NCBI GenBank assembly: GCA_009760855.2
Contig: WPIO01000010.1
Location: 7,425,501 to 7,489,500 of the forward strand
From: Cristatella mucedo
Taxonomy: Eukaryota; Bryozoa; Phylactolaemata; Cristatellidae
Reading direction: 5' to 3'
Length of the DNA stretch: 64,000 nt
In this document: positions 39,986-54,033 of the stretch, in pieces
Layout of the letters: each line of letters opens with the position of its first letter
Position numbering within the stretch: the stretch's first letter is position 1
Notes under the pieces: generated by a model
What the model saw: only the letters and a program-made list of their open reading frames with translations
Told to the model about the DNA's origin: nothing
Database searches by the model: none
Translations under genes and position numbers: made by a program

Positions 39986-42095
39986 ATTGGGTGCTGCAAA
40001 TTAGGTCAATAACACCTACACTGGGACACCTACAGTGGGACTTTCAATGAACAGCTGGATGGATCACGAGATCTGTTGAGATATGATATCTGCTCCTCAT
40101 AGCTGGGAAGCTCTAATGTGCATCAACTGGTATATCAAGAACAGCCACTTGTAGACTGCCTGGGATCGAGGCTCATAACAGACATTACATGAACATGAAA
40201 CATTAGCTGCGCACTCTGCTGTTGCTAACCGGCATGGGCTGTATTGTTGACTGTCATCAAGTCTGTCTGTTACACTTATACAGGCATCGTAGGAGTGTTG
40301 TTGCAATCCATTTCTTTGGCATATTGTGTTTAAAGATTTAAGCAATGAAGGTTGTTGAACTGTTTACTACTAAGCGAATTGTTTTCAAGCAGTGTGTTGT
40401 GCTCATGCATGCAACATGGCCTTAATGTGCCATTCAGGCGCATACTTAGGAAAGGGGCTGCTTAGAGGTTACCTTCGCCTTACTTAAGCTTCAGCCGTAA
40501 GGGTGCACGCCCTTCTGTATGTCTCTATGATTGACGAACTCAATCAAAGCAAAGTCAATAGACTAATTTAAACTTATAATATAATGCAACTAAATATACG
40601 TGTGTATTAAAGCAATAGATGTATAAAATAATAATATGTCGATAATATAAATATCACCAAATATCAATAGTCTTATAATCCCTAGTAATATCTAGAAATT
40701 TTGGCAACTCCTTTGGTCTTGTATATGAACTGTAGCAGAGGGCAAAGGCATGCAACAAAATGTACGAAGGAAGCCAACTACTACTGATATCTGCCATCAT
40801 ACTCGGAGCTTTGAGGGGTGCTGCTGTGGCCACTTTGGCCGCAATTCAAGTTCTCTCTACCAAGGATCATGAGTATTGGCATACTGATGATGCCCACATA
40901 TTCTACTATTTTTTCAGCTTGCTGAATATACCACGTATTACCGATTACTCTCCTGCCTATTAGTCGTATACCACTCGGCTTGTTTCTTGTCATCGTTGCT
41001 ACTTGTTCTAAATTACTTGTATTAAGTTTCGAGAATTGCCCCATCATCTTCACAAGTTGATCCCTGTTCCAATGTGTCTGATGGAGAGTGAGTGCTTGTG
41101 CATGTACACTCGTTTATGTAGGTGGGTGCTTGTTTGCGCCCACGTATGTCTATACTTGGTTGTGTGCCGTAGGCCAACATACCGTTTAGGGCTGTTCACG
41201 TAATCAGAAATTCCTTGAAATTGCTTGCCATGGTCTGGAATTAGTTACTGCCTATGATGTCGGCGCTGTGTAAACAGCTAAGCAAATATATAGACATTTA
41301 GTAGGATCAATGTTGGGATCTAAAAAGTATGAGTATGAGTTATATTAGGCTGCCTGGGCTCTAGGGCTGATTCACAGAACTTGTAGTTCTTGAAGCCAGA
41401 ACTACCCAACCTTAGCCCCCACATAATGTAATACTTACCTTTCGTGATAGGTAGCATAGGTCATGTTGTTACCTGTGTATAATGAAGGCTACGTGAACAG
41501 CGAAACTAGGAAAAGAGGTGCTCCTTTTACAGGAAACCCTGAATGTTAATCAGTTGTCTGCAAAGAAATACGAGAATTGGACATTATCGTGTCATGCAAG
41601 ATAACTGGACCAATCTCTGCCGTCGAGTTCATGTCGCTTAACAATATTATTGTCAGCAAAAATTGACATTAATGTATCCCTATCACCTCTCCTGTCACAA
41701 AAATAGAATTTAACGAGATTAGTGGAGAAACTATCGCATTTAGCAATGTAGCGATGGTGTAGCAGGTCTTTATTTGAGGTGGAAGAATTTTGGGGCAATG
41801 TTGCCAGAGTGCTGCATGTGGCCAAATTGGCCAAAATGAATTGCCCGTGCACACCCCCTAGACCAAGAAGTCGAAGCCAGCGAGAGACTTTTAATGAACT
41901 AATAGTACCTTAATTAACTTATACGTTAAGCATCGTTGAGGCTCTGGGTCATCAAATCGTTGTTCTTTTAAAAGCTGCCGGTTGTGCTTACCTGGAAAAT
42001 GTACAGTTGACCTATTTTTCTGTAAATAAGCCTAGGCGGTTGTCGAATAGTACGTGGTATTTCGATCCGGCAATACGGATTGCAAAACAGAGCAT
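39986..42095. other. Presumed SNRNP27 3' UTR and spacer
   Basis: Starts after the SNRNP27 stop. An ATTAAA at about 40606 could be a polyadenylation signal. The frames at 40760-41050 and 41592-41852 were looked at and not assigned. Confidence 0.35.
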
Positions 42096-42099
42096 TAAG

Positions 42100-42670
42100 G
42101 CGATCCCTAGATTCTGAAAACCAGCACTCTGGATAAGGAGTAGGCAGAATCGACGTTCTCTCACGGTTGTGTTTTCTTTCACAGTCATGCTAAACTTTAC
42201 TTCTAGAGTTTTTCCTCGATTTTGGCAACCGTTTTTTCTTTTCTTCGTAGTAATCGTGCACCAGCTTCATCACATCGCTATCGTTCGCTGGAAGTTTGAA
42301 TCCGTCCCGCGAGATTGATTGCTATATATATATATAATGTATACTTGTTTCTGGTGATGGCTCTAATCGGTATTCCACCAGTGGCCAAATAGGTAGCAAT
42401 CCCCTTCAGACTCGGAAGGAATCCTCAGGGAATCGGCAATCGTTTTTGTTCTCTTATTGTTCACTGGCTCTTCCTTGGATGGCACCCTCCAGCAGCTTTA
42501 TCAAAATAAATTCCATGTATTTTCCGATGATTCTTCAACGTTGTTGTGGAGTTTCCCGAACATTTGATGGTTGTATTGCATCGTCCACATTGGCCTAGCT
42601 CTTCTATAATTGGATTCTTTCGTTTTGCAGCGTATTTCCAAACTGAAGACGTGGCTGAAAAGAACATCCA
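42100..42670 (-). pseudogene. hAT-type transposase remnant with BED zinc finger
   Basis: In antisense, SVWKYAAKRKN...CGRCNTTIKCSGNSTTTLKN then HRKIHG is a BED finger (C-x2-C...H-x3-H), the N-terminal DNA-binding domain of hAT transposases. Another frame at 42220-42320 reads ISRDGFKLPANDSDVMKLVH then DYYEEKKKRLPKSRK, like the following hAT region. Frames are broken and the catalytic domain is not recognisable. Confidence 0.65.
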
Positions 42671-43307
42671 ATATTTGTCTATGCCACAAGCTCAGTTTAA
42701 TTAATATCGTACTTAAATTCTGCAAAATTGCACATTAATTTTAGTTTTTCGCAAATTTGATAAATAAATCATAAAAATTGCTAACATTAAAAAATGCTTC
42801 TGGAAACGTTGGAGCTTCAGTCGTCTTTTTTTAAATTTTTGTTATAAACAAAGCAGAAAGACAGCTGTTTACTGGGTTTTTTATTTTGGGTGAAAAACAG
42901 CTGTTTCACTGTTACTGTTATACTGCTACCAGAAACCCTAGTTATGAGGATGGCAGGTTTACTATTATAACTGGGTTTTTCGGTCTCGCTATTGTGCATC
43001 ACTCGAGCGCTTCTGCGACAAATTATACTCACTGTTTGCCTACTTTTCAGCCTGGAATAAATGCCTTTCGGGTTGGCGGTCTCAACTTAATTGCACCATA
43101 TAGGCTGTAGGAGGCACAAGACATTGATTGGCCTGCCCTCAGTTATTTGTCGCAAGCACACCGCGTTCCTTTTGCGCTTAACAATTTTAACTACGACTTT
43201 CGAAAGTCCATTGTTTTACAAAGTTTGGATAATGATGCAACCGTGTTCCGCCGGAATCGGATAGGACGATTGCTACTGTACAATGCACTGTACGGTACGG
43301 AAATGCC

Positions 43308-43432
43308 CGGTTTGGCCCAGTGGTTAGGCGCTTGCATTTGGCTGCCGAGGTCGTGGGGTCGAGCCCTATGGCGTGTGAAGAGCGCCTGGTTAGAGAGTAA
43401 GTTCTCTTCTAGCGCTATACAATGGAATTGAA
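43308..43432 (+). mobile_element. SINE-B copy (diverged)
   Basis: Head ggtttggcccagtggttagg, B-box-like ggtcgtggggtcgagccc, tail agcgcctggttagagagtaa...gcgctatac. Confidence 0.8.
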
Positions 43433-43567
43433 TATCTGTTTAACCTTTACGGAAAATTCAATGCGCGAGAGCTGGCTACGAAACGAAGCGACCCCATCGG
43501 ACTCATTTATCCCGTTGCGTTTCGTGGATAGTCATCAGATATGCACCCTAGGTAGGAATACCGTTGA

Positions 43568-44201
43568 CAGTCGACCCTCGTTAATCGTGGTTAATCCGTT
43601 CCAGACTCTACCGCGATAGGCGAATTTCCACGAAGTAGGTTTTTTTATTTATAAATCGAATATTTTCGCAGTTAGAGCATAGAAAACCTGTTTATAACCC
43701 TCTAAATACGATTTTTAACATTATTAGAGTCATCCGGACATGAAATAAAACCCCTTTAGTCACCATTACACTTATATTACCAAATATATGAGACAAAATA
43801 AGAAAAAATAAGACGTATTAAAATTCCACACACAATTCTTACGCACAAACACCAAGCTGTGAAAATAGTGCGTTCGGTGATGAAGCGGTTAAGATGAAGA
43901 AATGTACAGCACAGCAAAGAAAAGCAAGTTTACTGCTTCTCTGAGGCCCGCCTTCAGTAAGAGAGTCTTCAGGTGGTGCAGTATCTTCAACAGGTGCGTC
44001 GTCGTCTTCTTCCGCGTTCCATACGTACAGTAATTTTAATTTGAATTGTAATACACGGGTGTTTAATTGACTCAGACAAACGAGCTCGCTGTATCATTTT
44101 CACTATTTCGATCAACTTTTTAATGAATATACACGTATTTCAAAAAACCGCGATAGAGTGAAGCCACGAAAGTCGAAGCGCGAAGTAGCGAGGGACGACT
44201 G
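43568..44201. mobile_element. Tigger/pogo-like non-autonomous element, 634 bp
   Basis: Left end CAGTCGACCCTCGTTAATCG and right end (reverse complement) CAGTCGTCCCTCGCTACTTC are terminal inverted repeats of the kind seen in Tigger elements. TA follows the right end. The interior is AT-rich without a transposase frame. Confidence 0.75.
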
Positions 44202-44271
44202 TATAGCGGCTTCGGTGAGATTGGCCAAGGCGCTGTGCCTACTTCACATTTTGCCGCAGTCTGGTTCCTGG

Positions 44272-44412
44272 CGGAGCTAGTTTGGTTTAGCGGTTATGGT
44301 GCTCGCCCCGACTACGGTCTGACTGAGGTCGTGGGCTCGAGCCCCGAGGCATATGTGAAGCGCCTGAATAGAGAATAAGTTCTCTTGGGGCGCTATATAA
44401 ATGAATTATATT
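44272..44412 (+). mobile_element. SINE-B copy
   Basis: Near-consensus copy: gagctagtttggtttagcgg head, ggtcgtgggctcgagcccc B box, and tail gaagcgcctgaatagagaat...ggggcgctatataaatg. Confidence 0.85.
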
Positions 44413-45049
44413 TATTTTTTATTAATTTCCTTGGAGACCCAGTTTCCGGGACTTTTTAGGTATAGCGCAACTACGCTTGGTTCGAATGAAAAATATCCTA
44501 AAAAAAATTGGGCTCGAGGGCATCGTGCGGCTTTTGTGTCCGAAATTACCTCTACGGCGGCTTTTAATCGCAGTCAGGAAGGTTCGCATATTCCTCCTTG
44601 GAAAATGCTGACAACGCTCCTACTGGCTTGCCATCTTCAAATAGAGCTAGAAGGGTGTGCAGCTTGGCGCAAAGTTACTTTAAGAATGGAGCAGGAAAAA
44701 GATGCAGGTACTTACACCATCACAAACCCAAAAAATGCCGGTAAACTTTTGCCACCGCAAATCTAAAGAGCGGTAGCGAACCAACGCTGTTTCCAGTGGA
44801 AGTTCAAGGAAAATGCCGCCCAGCGATAGGAGACTTATGTAGAATAATTCAGTATGATTAGCTCATAAAATACAATCAATCTACGCGTCGCGGAAGGGAA
44901 CCAATTAGCGTATTGACTCTGGCGGCGTTCGGCTAACAGCAGTCGCAATACCGCGCGCTGACTTTGTAGCTGTCTAGCCAGGGGTGGTGACGGCTTCAGC
45001 ATCGTAACATTAGGGACGCTAGTTCCGTCAGGACTCACTGCTGACCAGG

Positions 45050-45199
45050 ACTGCGATAGCACATGAGGTAAGGTGCTCGCTCTTCAATATTGAGGACGTG
45101 GGTTTGAATGCTGCAGTGGGCGATCCTGTATTGGCAACTGCAAGTGGCGGCGATAGCTTTTAAGGTGCTTCCGCCGCTCTACAAATGAGGCTGTTTAAT
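45050..45199 (+). mobile_element. SINE-A copy upstream of GCLC
   Basis: Head gaggtaaggtgctcgctctt, B-box-like gacgtgggtttgaatg, body gtgggcgatcctgtattgg, tail ctacaaatgaggctgttt. It is about 430 bp before the GCLC start. Confidence 0.75.
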
Positions 45200-45390
45200 G
45201 GTCTTTTTTCTGGTCGCCCGTATCGACTGTACTTTGTATTCCACCAGGCACAACCTCGGGCAGGCACGGCCAACAACAGGGCTCGGCCAACAACAGGCAC
45301 CCCCCACAATGGCGAGCTTGTTCGCTCCAACAGTGCATTACATGCGCTTAGCACGTACTTTAACGGCGTAGCCACCACACCATGATGTCA

Positions 45391-45629
45391 CCAGCTCCGT
45401 GACGTCACAGTCTCGCTGTAACGTCAAAAGACCGCACAACTATATATATAGGCGATGTCGTTAACCGCGATCGACTTCCGGGTCTCGCAAAAAATAGCCG
45501 CACTTGCGTATGACACGTGATTGGGGTCGAGGGGTCAGCCAGAGCCGACTGTCGTGACGAGGCAATTTCTATCCGTGGTGTGTGTCCCGGCTTCCCCTGA
45601 CCGGCTGCCTGGTGGGCGCAACTCGCGAA
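45391..45629 (+). promoter_or_regulatory. Candidate GCLC promoter and 5' UTR
   Basis: Three motifs precede the GCLC ATG: a palindromic CRE (TGACGTCA, 45400-45407), a TATA-like run (45441-45450), and a GTGACGAGGC element (45554-45563) that fits the antioxidant-response core RTGACNNNGC. The region is CpG-rich. Regulation through NRF2-type factors is known for vertebrate GCLC. That these sites work here is inference. Confidence 0.4.
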
Positions 45630-45779
45630 ATGGGATTACTGACCGTCGGGACGCCGCTGACGTGGGAAGAGACCAAAAAGTACGCCGATCACGTTCGCGA
45701 GCATGGAATTCTGCAGTTTATCAGTATCTACAAGCGGCTGAAAGAGCGCACCAACGATTCGCTTTACTTCGGAGACGAG
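45630..45779 (+). CDS. GCLC: GCLC exon 1 (start codon)
   Basis: 50 codons, [20 protein letters not shown] through YFGDE, with donor gtgact in phase 0. The frame is open upstream to 45582, but this ATG gives the family's MGLL start. Confidence 0.95.
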
Positions 45780-48505
45780 GTGACTGCCGCGACCACCCAC
45801 CCGTTCCCTAAAGGCTCGGCGGCGATCGCCTCGCTAGCCCGTCCGCGGGCTGCTCGTCCTGCTCCCGCGCTAGCCCTGCGCCCGAACCTGTCGCACTCGC
45901 TGCAGTTCTCCCACGCCGCGAGAGAGAGTCCGGTGGCGCGTGCTCTCTGGCGCTCCCACGACGACCGGTGCTCGCGGTGCGGTAGTTGGCCTCAGAGGAC
46001 GGGGTCGGCGGGGGGGGGGGGGAGCGGCGCCGCCGGATCAGACGGCAGTTTCGCGGCGCTGCAAGCTCCCGAGCGCTTCGTTTCGATCGCCTCGGCGGGC
46101 GCTCGGGCGAGAGGCAGCGCCGCATTCAGCCCGAAGGTGGAAGCCGTCCTTATCGCGGCCTCCCGACGTGCGCGTCCGTCCGTCGCGCGGGCCATTCATT
46201 GTTCGGAAGCGCTCGCCCGGCTGTAGCGTCCCGCCACCGCGGTCGAGCCAGCGTGGTGCGATGTGCGTACAGGTCGAGTACACGCTCGTCTGCCTCGATG
46301 ACGAAAAGCGAGAGGCCAGGCTCAGTCTCAAGGCGCAGCAGTATCTCCAGCACATCGGGCAAGCGGCGGAAGCAGAACTTCCCGAGTGAGTCAAGCCGCA
46401 GCTTTGCTGCTGTGCCGAACGGCAGCACCTGCGTCGTCGCCGCCGCCGCCGCAACCCTGACGTGCTGGCAGTAGCCAGCAGCCAGCATGCCCCCCTCGAC
46501 TAATCGACGGCTCTCAGCCGTTCAGTCTTCAGCTCGGCCATCTGAAGTTGCTTTGCCAAGGTTGCTCCTCCCCAGCCCCACCCCGAGCCTCGGAGAACGA
46601 CGCATTCGTACGGGCGGAGCTTCGCCGGTTTCATGGCTAACAGCCGGTAGTATCTTAGCGGGCTTGTGTGGCAGGTTGCACCTAGCGTAGACGAGACTAC
46701 TCTCTTGCAGGGCATCAGTGACAGGTCTATGAGTAGCCTGTGCGCTCGGATTTTGTCGGAAACTAGTCGTCTCGACAAGTTTGAGTTCGCGACCGAGTGA
46801 TTTTGGTGCGATCTTGTTTATGTTTTCTCGCTCTCTGGCTGCCATGTCAGCCCCTCTCGTGTTGTCTACTCGGCTGCTGTGTAAGTAGTTCTGTGGCTTC
46901 CGACGTCTTCAGTCATCTGTGTAGGTTCCCATTCTCGGGCATGCAATTGAAGCCATTAATTAAAGATGTTCGACCTCTATAAAAATTAGACTGTTTGTTC
47001 ATGTAAGCCTTTTTTATTCCCTGACTCATGAGAGGCTGCGCCCTCGTTACGGTTTGGCAAACTTTTTGGTTGCTTATACAAGGAAGGATCAGCTATTTGA
47101 ACAGCCTATTTTATATGGCAAAGGACGAGTCTTAGCGGCTATCACGCCGTAGAATCACTGTCATCTTCGCTGGGTTCAAATTTTATTACAGCTTTTGTAG
47201 GCATCGTCCAACTATCTTTACGGCTTTGCACATACTGGCAAACTTAAGCAGGCGGCTTAAGAGATGTGAAGAAACAGTGATGTGAAGAGCAGCTATTTAT
47301 AATAACGATAATAACAATAATGATGTCATAATAATCAATTTCAGCACGAACAAATTAGCTTTCTGCACCGGCATAAATAATTTCATGCTGCAGGGCACAA
47401 ACTTACCTGGGTGGGTCTGGTGGAACGTGGTAGTGCATCAGCACCGGTGCTGCCTGCTACTCCACTGTCGATGCTTGGAAAGCATCGATTCTCAACTCGA
47501 CGACGATGTGTGCGCTCATACTGAATGCTTACGTCAGAAAAAGCTGTCTAAATGGTCATTTTGGAGCAGAGCCTAGAAGCTATGCTGGCCGAGCTTTCAG
47601 ACTGTCAGTGGTTCAGCTTCCGAATGGGCCAACCATTGCATGCAACCCGTGCATTCCTTTTGCATTCAATATCGTTTCATTTCATCGTGCTGCCAGTGCC
47701 TCTCGAAGCTTAAATAGCGTGCATGCTGTGAAGTAACGACTTGCAGCGGGTCCTGTCTGCAGGCTGGCGCACACGTCCTGGACGCACGAGTATGCTAGCT
47801 ACATGATCGAAGGAACGCCTGGCAAGCCCTATGGAGCTCTCAGTGCCCACTTCAACGTGGTGGAGGACAATATGAAAAAGAGGTTCGTGCTGCAAACCTC
47901 GAGTTCTGTTAAGTGGGCTGCTTCTGCCAGTGCTGATTGACGATCGTTGAGGTTTTTTGTTTGGTTTTCTGCAGGCGTCAGCTAGTTCAGAGCCTGCTGT
48001 CCGAGCCTGGTGAGACAATTCTGTCGATAACTGTGTTTCCGAGGTATGGAGCGCATGCGGGATTGACACTGGAGTGTGCTTTTGTTCTGTTAGTCATGTG
48101 CATTGCATGCCATGGTACCAACTCAGACTATGCAGTGTTGATGGCTTGATAATTCACTTGTATCTGTATTGCACCATTCCATCGTCGGTCTGTATTAGCT
48201 GGCCTAATTAAGTTCTCTTATCCATGAATTATTAATTTATAATAATACTAACACATTTGTGCAGTGCCCTAAGGGAGCTAGATCTTATTCTAGGCACTGT
48301 AATGTGCTATAAAGGAAAAAATTGCTACATTTGTTAGAGCAACCTCTTGAGCTTGGCTGCCAGGCCTGGCAAGCTGAAGATCTCTATAAGATGTGCAAAA
48401 TTCGTTCATGATAAAAGTGAGCCTTGGATAATGGATACAGGTAGACAATTAGCTTTTGACTGAAAGGAAAAAGGAAAGAGACCTGAGAGACATAGAGGAA
48501 GTGAA

Positions 48506-48581
<76 letters not shown>

Positions 48582-51500
48582 AGAGGAGTCTGAAGGAGGG
48601 ATGGCACCATCCATGTTTCTACCATCCGGCTACAGCTGCATGCTGATGAACATTGTTTTTTAATCTAAAGCCGATCTGGAAATATAAACCATTTCTTATG
48701 CAGGTCTCTTTCTTGCTACATAACTTGATTGTCTGTCACAGCCATACTGGTATGTATGCATGTATGCATGTGCGCACGTGTGAATGTGCATGTGAATGTG
48801 GAACTATGTATGAACGTGAATGTATGTGCGATATCCCTGGCGTCTTGGTATTTGTCGAAACGTAGCCAGATTAAGGACTTTTCCTTGAAATCTGACCGAA
48901 ATAGCTCTTTAGCCCATCTAAAAATGTGTTACTTGTAAGTCCTATTGTTATTTTATCTGTTGACTTTAGCTAGTAACCTAACTCTTAAAGATCTTTTGAA
49001 AGCCTTGAGGTCCATGGCCGACTGTGTGCATCCCTCCAAGCCTCTTGCGGCATGCTGGAAAGTCAATGCTCATCACCCCCAGTGGTGGAGCCAAGGTAGC
49101 AGGAGGCATTTGTCCCCCCCCCCCTACAGCAGGGCAATAACTTAGGCCGCCCCCTATTCCTCTGTCGTCCCTACCGTCATCAATGGCGAAACTATGCCTT
49201 ATTCGACGCGATGAGAAACCGACGTGTTCGTGTCGAATAAACACTAATCATGAGCCATAATTTTTCATTGATTTTGGGTCTAGCCCTGCCTCCATGAATA
49301 TCTTGCGGGTCTGGTCCCTACTTAAAACATTTTCAAGCCTAGATAAAAAAACTGGCTCCTCCACTGGTTGTCTCTATTGTGGCAAGCCCGAGGCTGCTTG
49401 CCTCGTTGGTTTGTCGCCGTATGCGCTGTTTTTTTCAACTGCGTATAAGAAGAAATACACATTTAGCGTCTTGAGAAATCTGATCCCACCCAAAAGAAAG
49501 GATTAGAAAGCAACTCTGGACGTATGAACCGAATGCAGGTTGATCTAGCAGTCTTTGTAGCCACAACTAAAATCCAATTGGTTACGTCTTCTGGGGAAGC
49601 ACACCGAGTCTGCAATCCCCACACTCTTCTAGAGCCGCCATGGAGTATTTTATTCTTAATTATTAGTTCGTCTGCGTAGTTCTTGAACCTAGTAGCCCCA
49701 ACCCAGATTTAGGGTGGCAACTCGACAGGGTGCAATGTCGAGCTTGTTCGGGGAGGGGGAGGCTGAAGGCTCACAGCATGCTGCTCATTCGGCATCACTG
49801 CGATGCCCAGAGCAGCCAGGATCGACCTGGCGAAACGCTACCATCATTGGGCGACTCGCTGCAGGTTAATAGCCATAAGTTGCAGCCGTTTACCGGCCTA
49901 GAGCTCTCTCTTAAAAAGTTAAATTTTTTAGCAATCCTTTAACCTTGAGAGCCATCTTACGAGCCTTTTCTGAGCATCCTTCTAGGCCTAGTGGTCTCCT
50001 CTCTCTCGATAGACCATTAAGCTATGCATGAAAAGTGTACCACCTGGCATGTATTCCTACCTTATCTACTGTAGGAATTCATAAGCTACTTTAAAGACGA
50101 GACGACGGTAGCCTTTTCCGGAAGCAGACTCCGATTCTGCCTTTCGAAGAAGTAACGATACGATGGGCTTTTCAGCCCCTCAAAAAATTGTTCGTCTGAA
50201 AAGAGAGTGGCGCCCTTATTTGGAGAGTGTGAAGCTGCTCCTCGAAGCCTCCTCACTTGGCAGTTTTACGCAACAACATCTTAAAATATCGCTAGCATCC
50301 CTCAGAAGAAACAGACTGAAGCAGCGTGCCTGAGGCATGCTGCAGAAAAGCTCTCTAGTCCCACCAAACGATTGCCGTTTCTTATTTTAGAAGAGCCTGA
50401 AGGCGATACTCGGAGCCATATAAGAAGAAATATTTACCCCAATTTTAAGAGCCTATGTAATGTGTGACACTTGCCACTCGGCTGGACTCGTTAAGTATAA
50501 TTAAAGGGAATTTATCCCCTTAGCAACCCTAAAAATATGACTGCTCCTTAAGAAAGAACAATGCGAGACTGACCGTAGATGCTAGTACTGAACTTGTGAA
50601 GCACTAGCATTCATTTTAGTCCCGTCTACGTAAAATTAGTAGATCCTCTGTAGAGAAACACATCTGCTGTGCTGTACCCCCGACTGCGCTGTACCCGCCT
50701 CTAGAGCAGCTCTCTAGGCAGGTTTACAAGGTCGGTTTCTTCGGGTCCTGCTTCGGTCTTGCTTGCGTCTTTGGTGCATACGTCACCAAGACTGACGGAG
50801 TTTCTGACAAGAATCAACTACCTGTGCATACTGATGAAGCTGAGCATGGTTTGTACGTACTTCATAGCCAAACCGACTGGAGCTGGGAACAAACGACAAA
50901 TCACTTGCCGTCAAGAGCCTGACTCATTCACTGCTTAAAGAGGGCATGGCCAACAACATCATCAATCCATTTCACGGAGTCCCTCTTTGCGGGACACTAC
51001 AAGCTGTAGCTATAATAAATAATATATGTAAGCTATGATAAATTGGATTTTAAGGGTGAAGGCAGTGAAGACAATCACCAAGCCTAAGCCGTCGACAACG
51101 CCTGATTCAGGTGGAAATGCATAAGCTTCTAGCGTTTTCTGAGGTGCATGACCGTAAAGGCAGTTAAACAACGACTTTTCATCGAGAGTGCAGTAACGTC
51201 AATTGCTGGGATCGGCGTAGGACATTGAGCTGGCAGGTGTATCGTCGGCTGCGATCAGTTGCAGCTTTCCGGTGATCACTCTGTGGATGGTGCTATTAAG
51301 GCATTACAAGTATGTATGCGTGACTATATGTTTGTGAGAAAATCCATAAAGCCACAAAGTCAAGATGGGCGTTATGCTGCGGAAGTTTTCTATTATGCAC
51401 TCAAGGCTTAAGTATTTTCGGTGCAAATATGGTAGCTCATTAACTCTATCTCACGTAACAAAGAGAAAGTGAGAAGTATAATTGAAGGAGGACAGGCAGT

Positions 51501-53936
51501 CAAGGAAGTGAATAGTTTGAAATTAGCAGCACAGGACAGCTGGAAAGGATCTGCCACAGTTAGTAGCAGATTAGGAGAAATGGGTACGTTATAAATGTGG
51601 AAGTGAGTTTGTTAAGTGTAAGGATGGAACAGCCAATCTGTTATCCTGGGAGGACCTGAGGAGACCAGGAGACTGCCATCAATGAGCCAGGCTATTGTGG
51701 GCGATCAGAGTAAGACTTTTATTGCTCTGTAGCCACTGATCAACTGGAAGCTATTGCAGCTTCTTCAGTTGAGGTGACACGTGGCCGAGTTTCATGGACT
51801 ATTAACAATGTGTGTAGCCATATTCGTCACCGACCAGAGAGGCTTGGTGGCTTTTTTGGTAGCCCTGCCAAAATTGAAGTTTAGACAGAACTGGGGAGCT
51901 AGTCAGATCGATGGCCAGCCACCGTTAGAGGCAGTCCTAATCCTGGAACAACGATCGAGCAAGACGAATAGCTGTGGACGTGGTTTTCTCAATGAAATTT
52001 TAATATTAAGTTGTCGTCAAAAAGAATGCATGAATTACGATTAGCTCCTAAACGAAGCCGGTGAAAATGCAAACGACGTCGGCTTAAGCCTGTTAGCTCC
52101 ACTCTTGTAACCAGCCACGTGTGGGCTAGTAGGCGTAGGGGGAGGGCTACGAGTAATTGTTGGCAAAGGGAGCACCAAGGCCAACAAGTCTGGCTTGGGG
52201 CAGCCCTACCTCCCCCTGCCCTTTGAGCCAGACACACGTAGGGCTGTAGCCCCTTCTATATGTATTGAACATAAAGGCTCCATTGATAATGTAGACCGGG
52301 TTACACTTGCTATGTGTTACACTTGTTTCTATTTGCTATGTGGTTTTTATATTTCTGCATTGCACATTCATCTAGTTACCATTCTTTTTACCGACCTTTT
52401 TGATACTTTGTCACACTCTATTTGGTTTTATATTTTCTCTGCGGTCCGGTTTATCTGCATAGTTATAGTGAGTGCAGGCCAACTTTTGAGGACGATGGCT
52501 GCTGCAGTTCTTGTGTTTCTCTTGATGTTTTAGACTCGGGTGCGAGCCGTTTACTAGACCAGTTTACCGACCGAACATTGACGGTGCGTCTAGATCCTTA
52601 TTTTTCCCAGACGAGGCTATTAACCAGGGCCACCCACGCTTCAGGTACTGTTCCACGGTCAGCTATTATTGTAAAAGAATGTGCCCAAAACTTTTCTTAA
52701 GTGGCCAGCTGGTATGTGTCGAAGTGTGCTGGTTTGCTGACACTCGTCTTCGGACGAAGCAAGTGTAGCTTGGTGAATTCAGTGTTTGCAGCTCTCACGT
52801 TTGAAGGACCTGTAGTTCGAGCCTAAAACCTGCCATTGGTATATGCCATTGTTAGATGAGATTGCAAAGCACGGGTTCGTTGGTAAAAAACAAAGGTCAG
52901 GTTCTGGAGCGTTTGCTTGCCACCGTAGTAGTTTAAAGCACGACGGCAGGCAGAGAAGAGAGCGGCAGCTTAGCCCCAGCTGCAAGGAGAGAGTGAATTG
53001 TTTTCCGAGACCAAAATGGACGTGGGGTTGCGGACACATCCTTGTTCGGTCGGCGTGGCTGACCTATAGCCTGCCTGCTAACATCAGGTGCAGCCAGGCT
53101 GATGCAGGCAAAGCTGGGCAGGCAAAGGAGCTGGATGGCTAATGGCTGCTGCTCAAGTTAACTCAGCATTGGGCGCAGGCTCGGAAATAAAATGCACGTA
53201 CTTTTCCTAGCTCCGTTTGCATGTTAATAGAGCTATTGACAGTGGATAGAATTGCGAGGCAAAAGACCAGAAATACGCAAGTCATACTTATTCGAGTATT
53301 TTTTGGGAGTTGACCCGTTTCCAGATTTTCTAAAAGACCCTAGCTGTGAATATTTTTGGAGCTGATCAAGCTGAAAAGTCTGCACCTCCTTTCAGCATCG
53401 GGTCACCGACTCGTACGAAGAGAGCAAGGGGCAGAAAACCTGCATCTTCTATTTGCTCAAGCTTTCAGACTCACTCGTTAATCCGTATTGTGGTCAGGAA
53501 GCTGCCAAAAGTCGTTCAAGCCGTTGCTATTATATTGTGCTATTATATTGTGCCATAAGCTGTAGACCTTCTGCACGGAGTCCTGGTCATCCCAAAAGCG
53601 TGCTGTTTCTGTTTCTGAGCCACCTGAGTGCCTTTCCTTGCCATTTATTAAAGTCTAAACGGAAAAAGGAACAGCTGGACATTTAGCCCTGAAGGTCGGT
53701 GCACCCTCCTCCGTCCCACCCCGGCCCCCGTGCATTCCTTTCATCATCCTGTGCATTTGAGGTAGCAATTGCAGCACAGCCATCGCTAGCCAGCGCCAGC
53801 GCAGGGATGGGCAAGACCTCATGTAGACCTCATATACCTCGCTCATATACCTCAAGACCTCATATTCCTTCGCTCTCTGCTCTTGCCTATCTTCAACCGT
53901 GAGCCCATGCTCGTGCATGGGCTCGGCCAAAGTATG

Positions 53937-54033
<97 letters not shown>

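Noticed and set aside
40760-41053. Overlapping open frames on both strands
   Set aside because: Short, with no recognised motif; probably chance in the SNRNP27-GCLC spacer.
45582-46226. A 214-codon open frame over GCLC exon 1
   Set aside because: It reads through GCLC intron 1, which happens to be GC-rich and stop-poor. Only 45630-45779 matches the protein.
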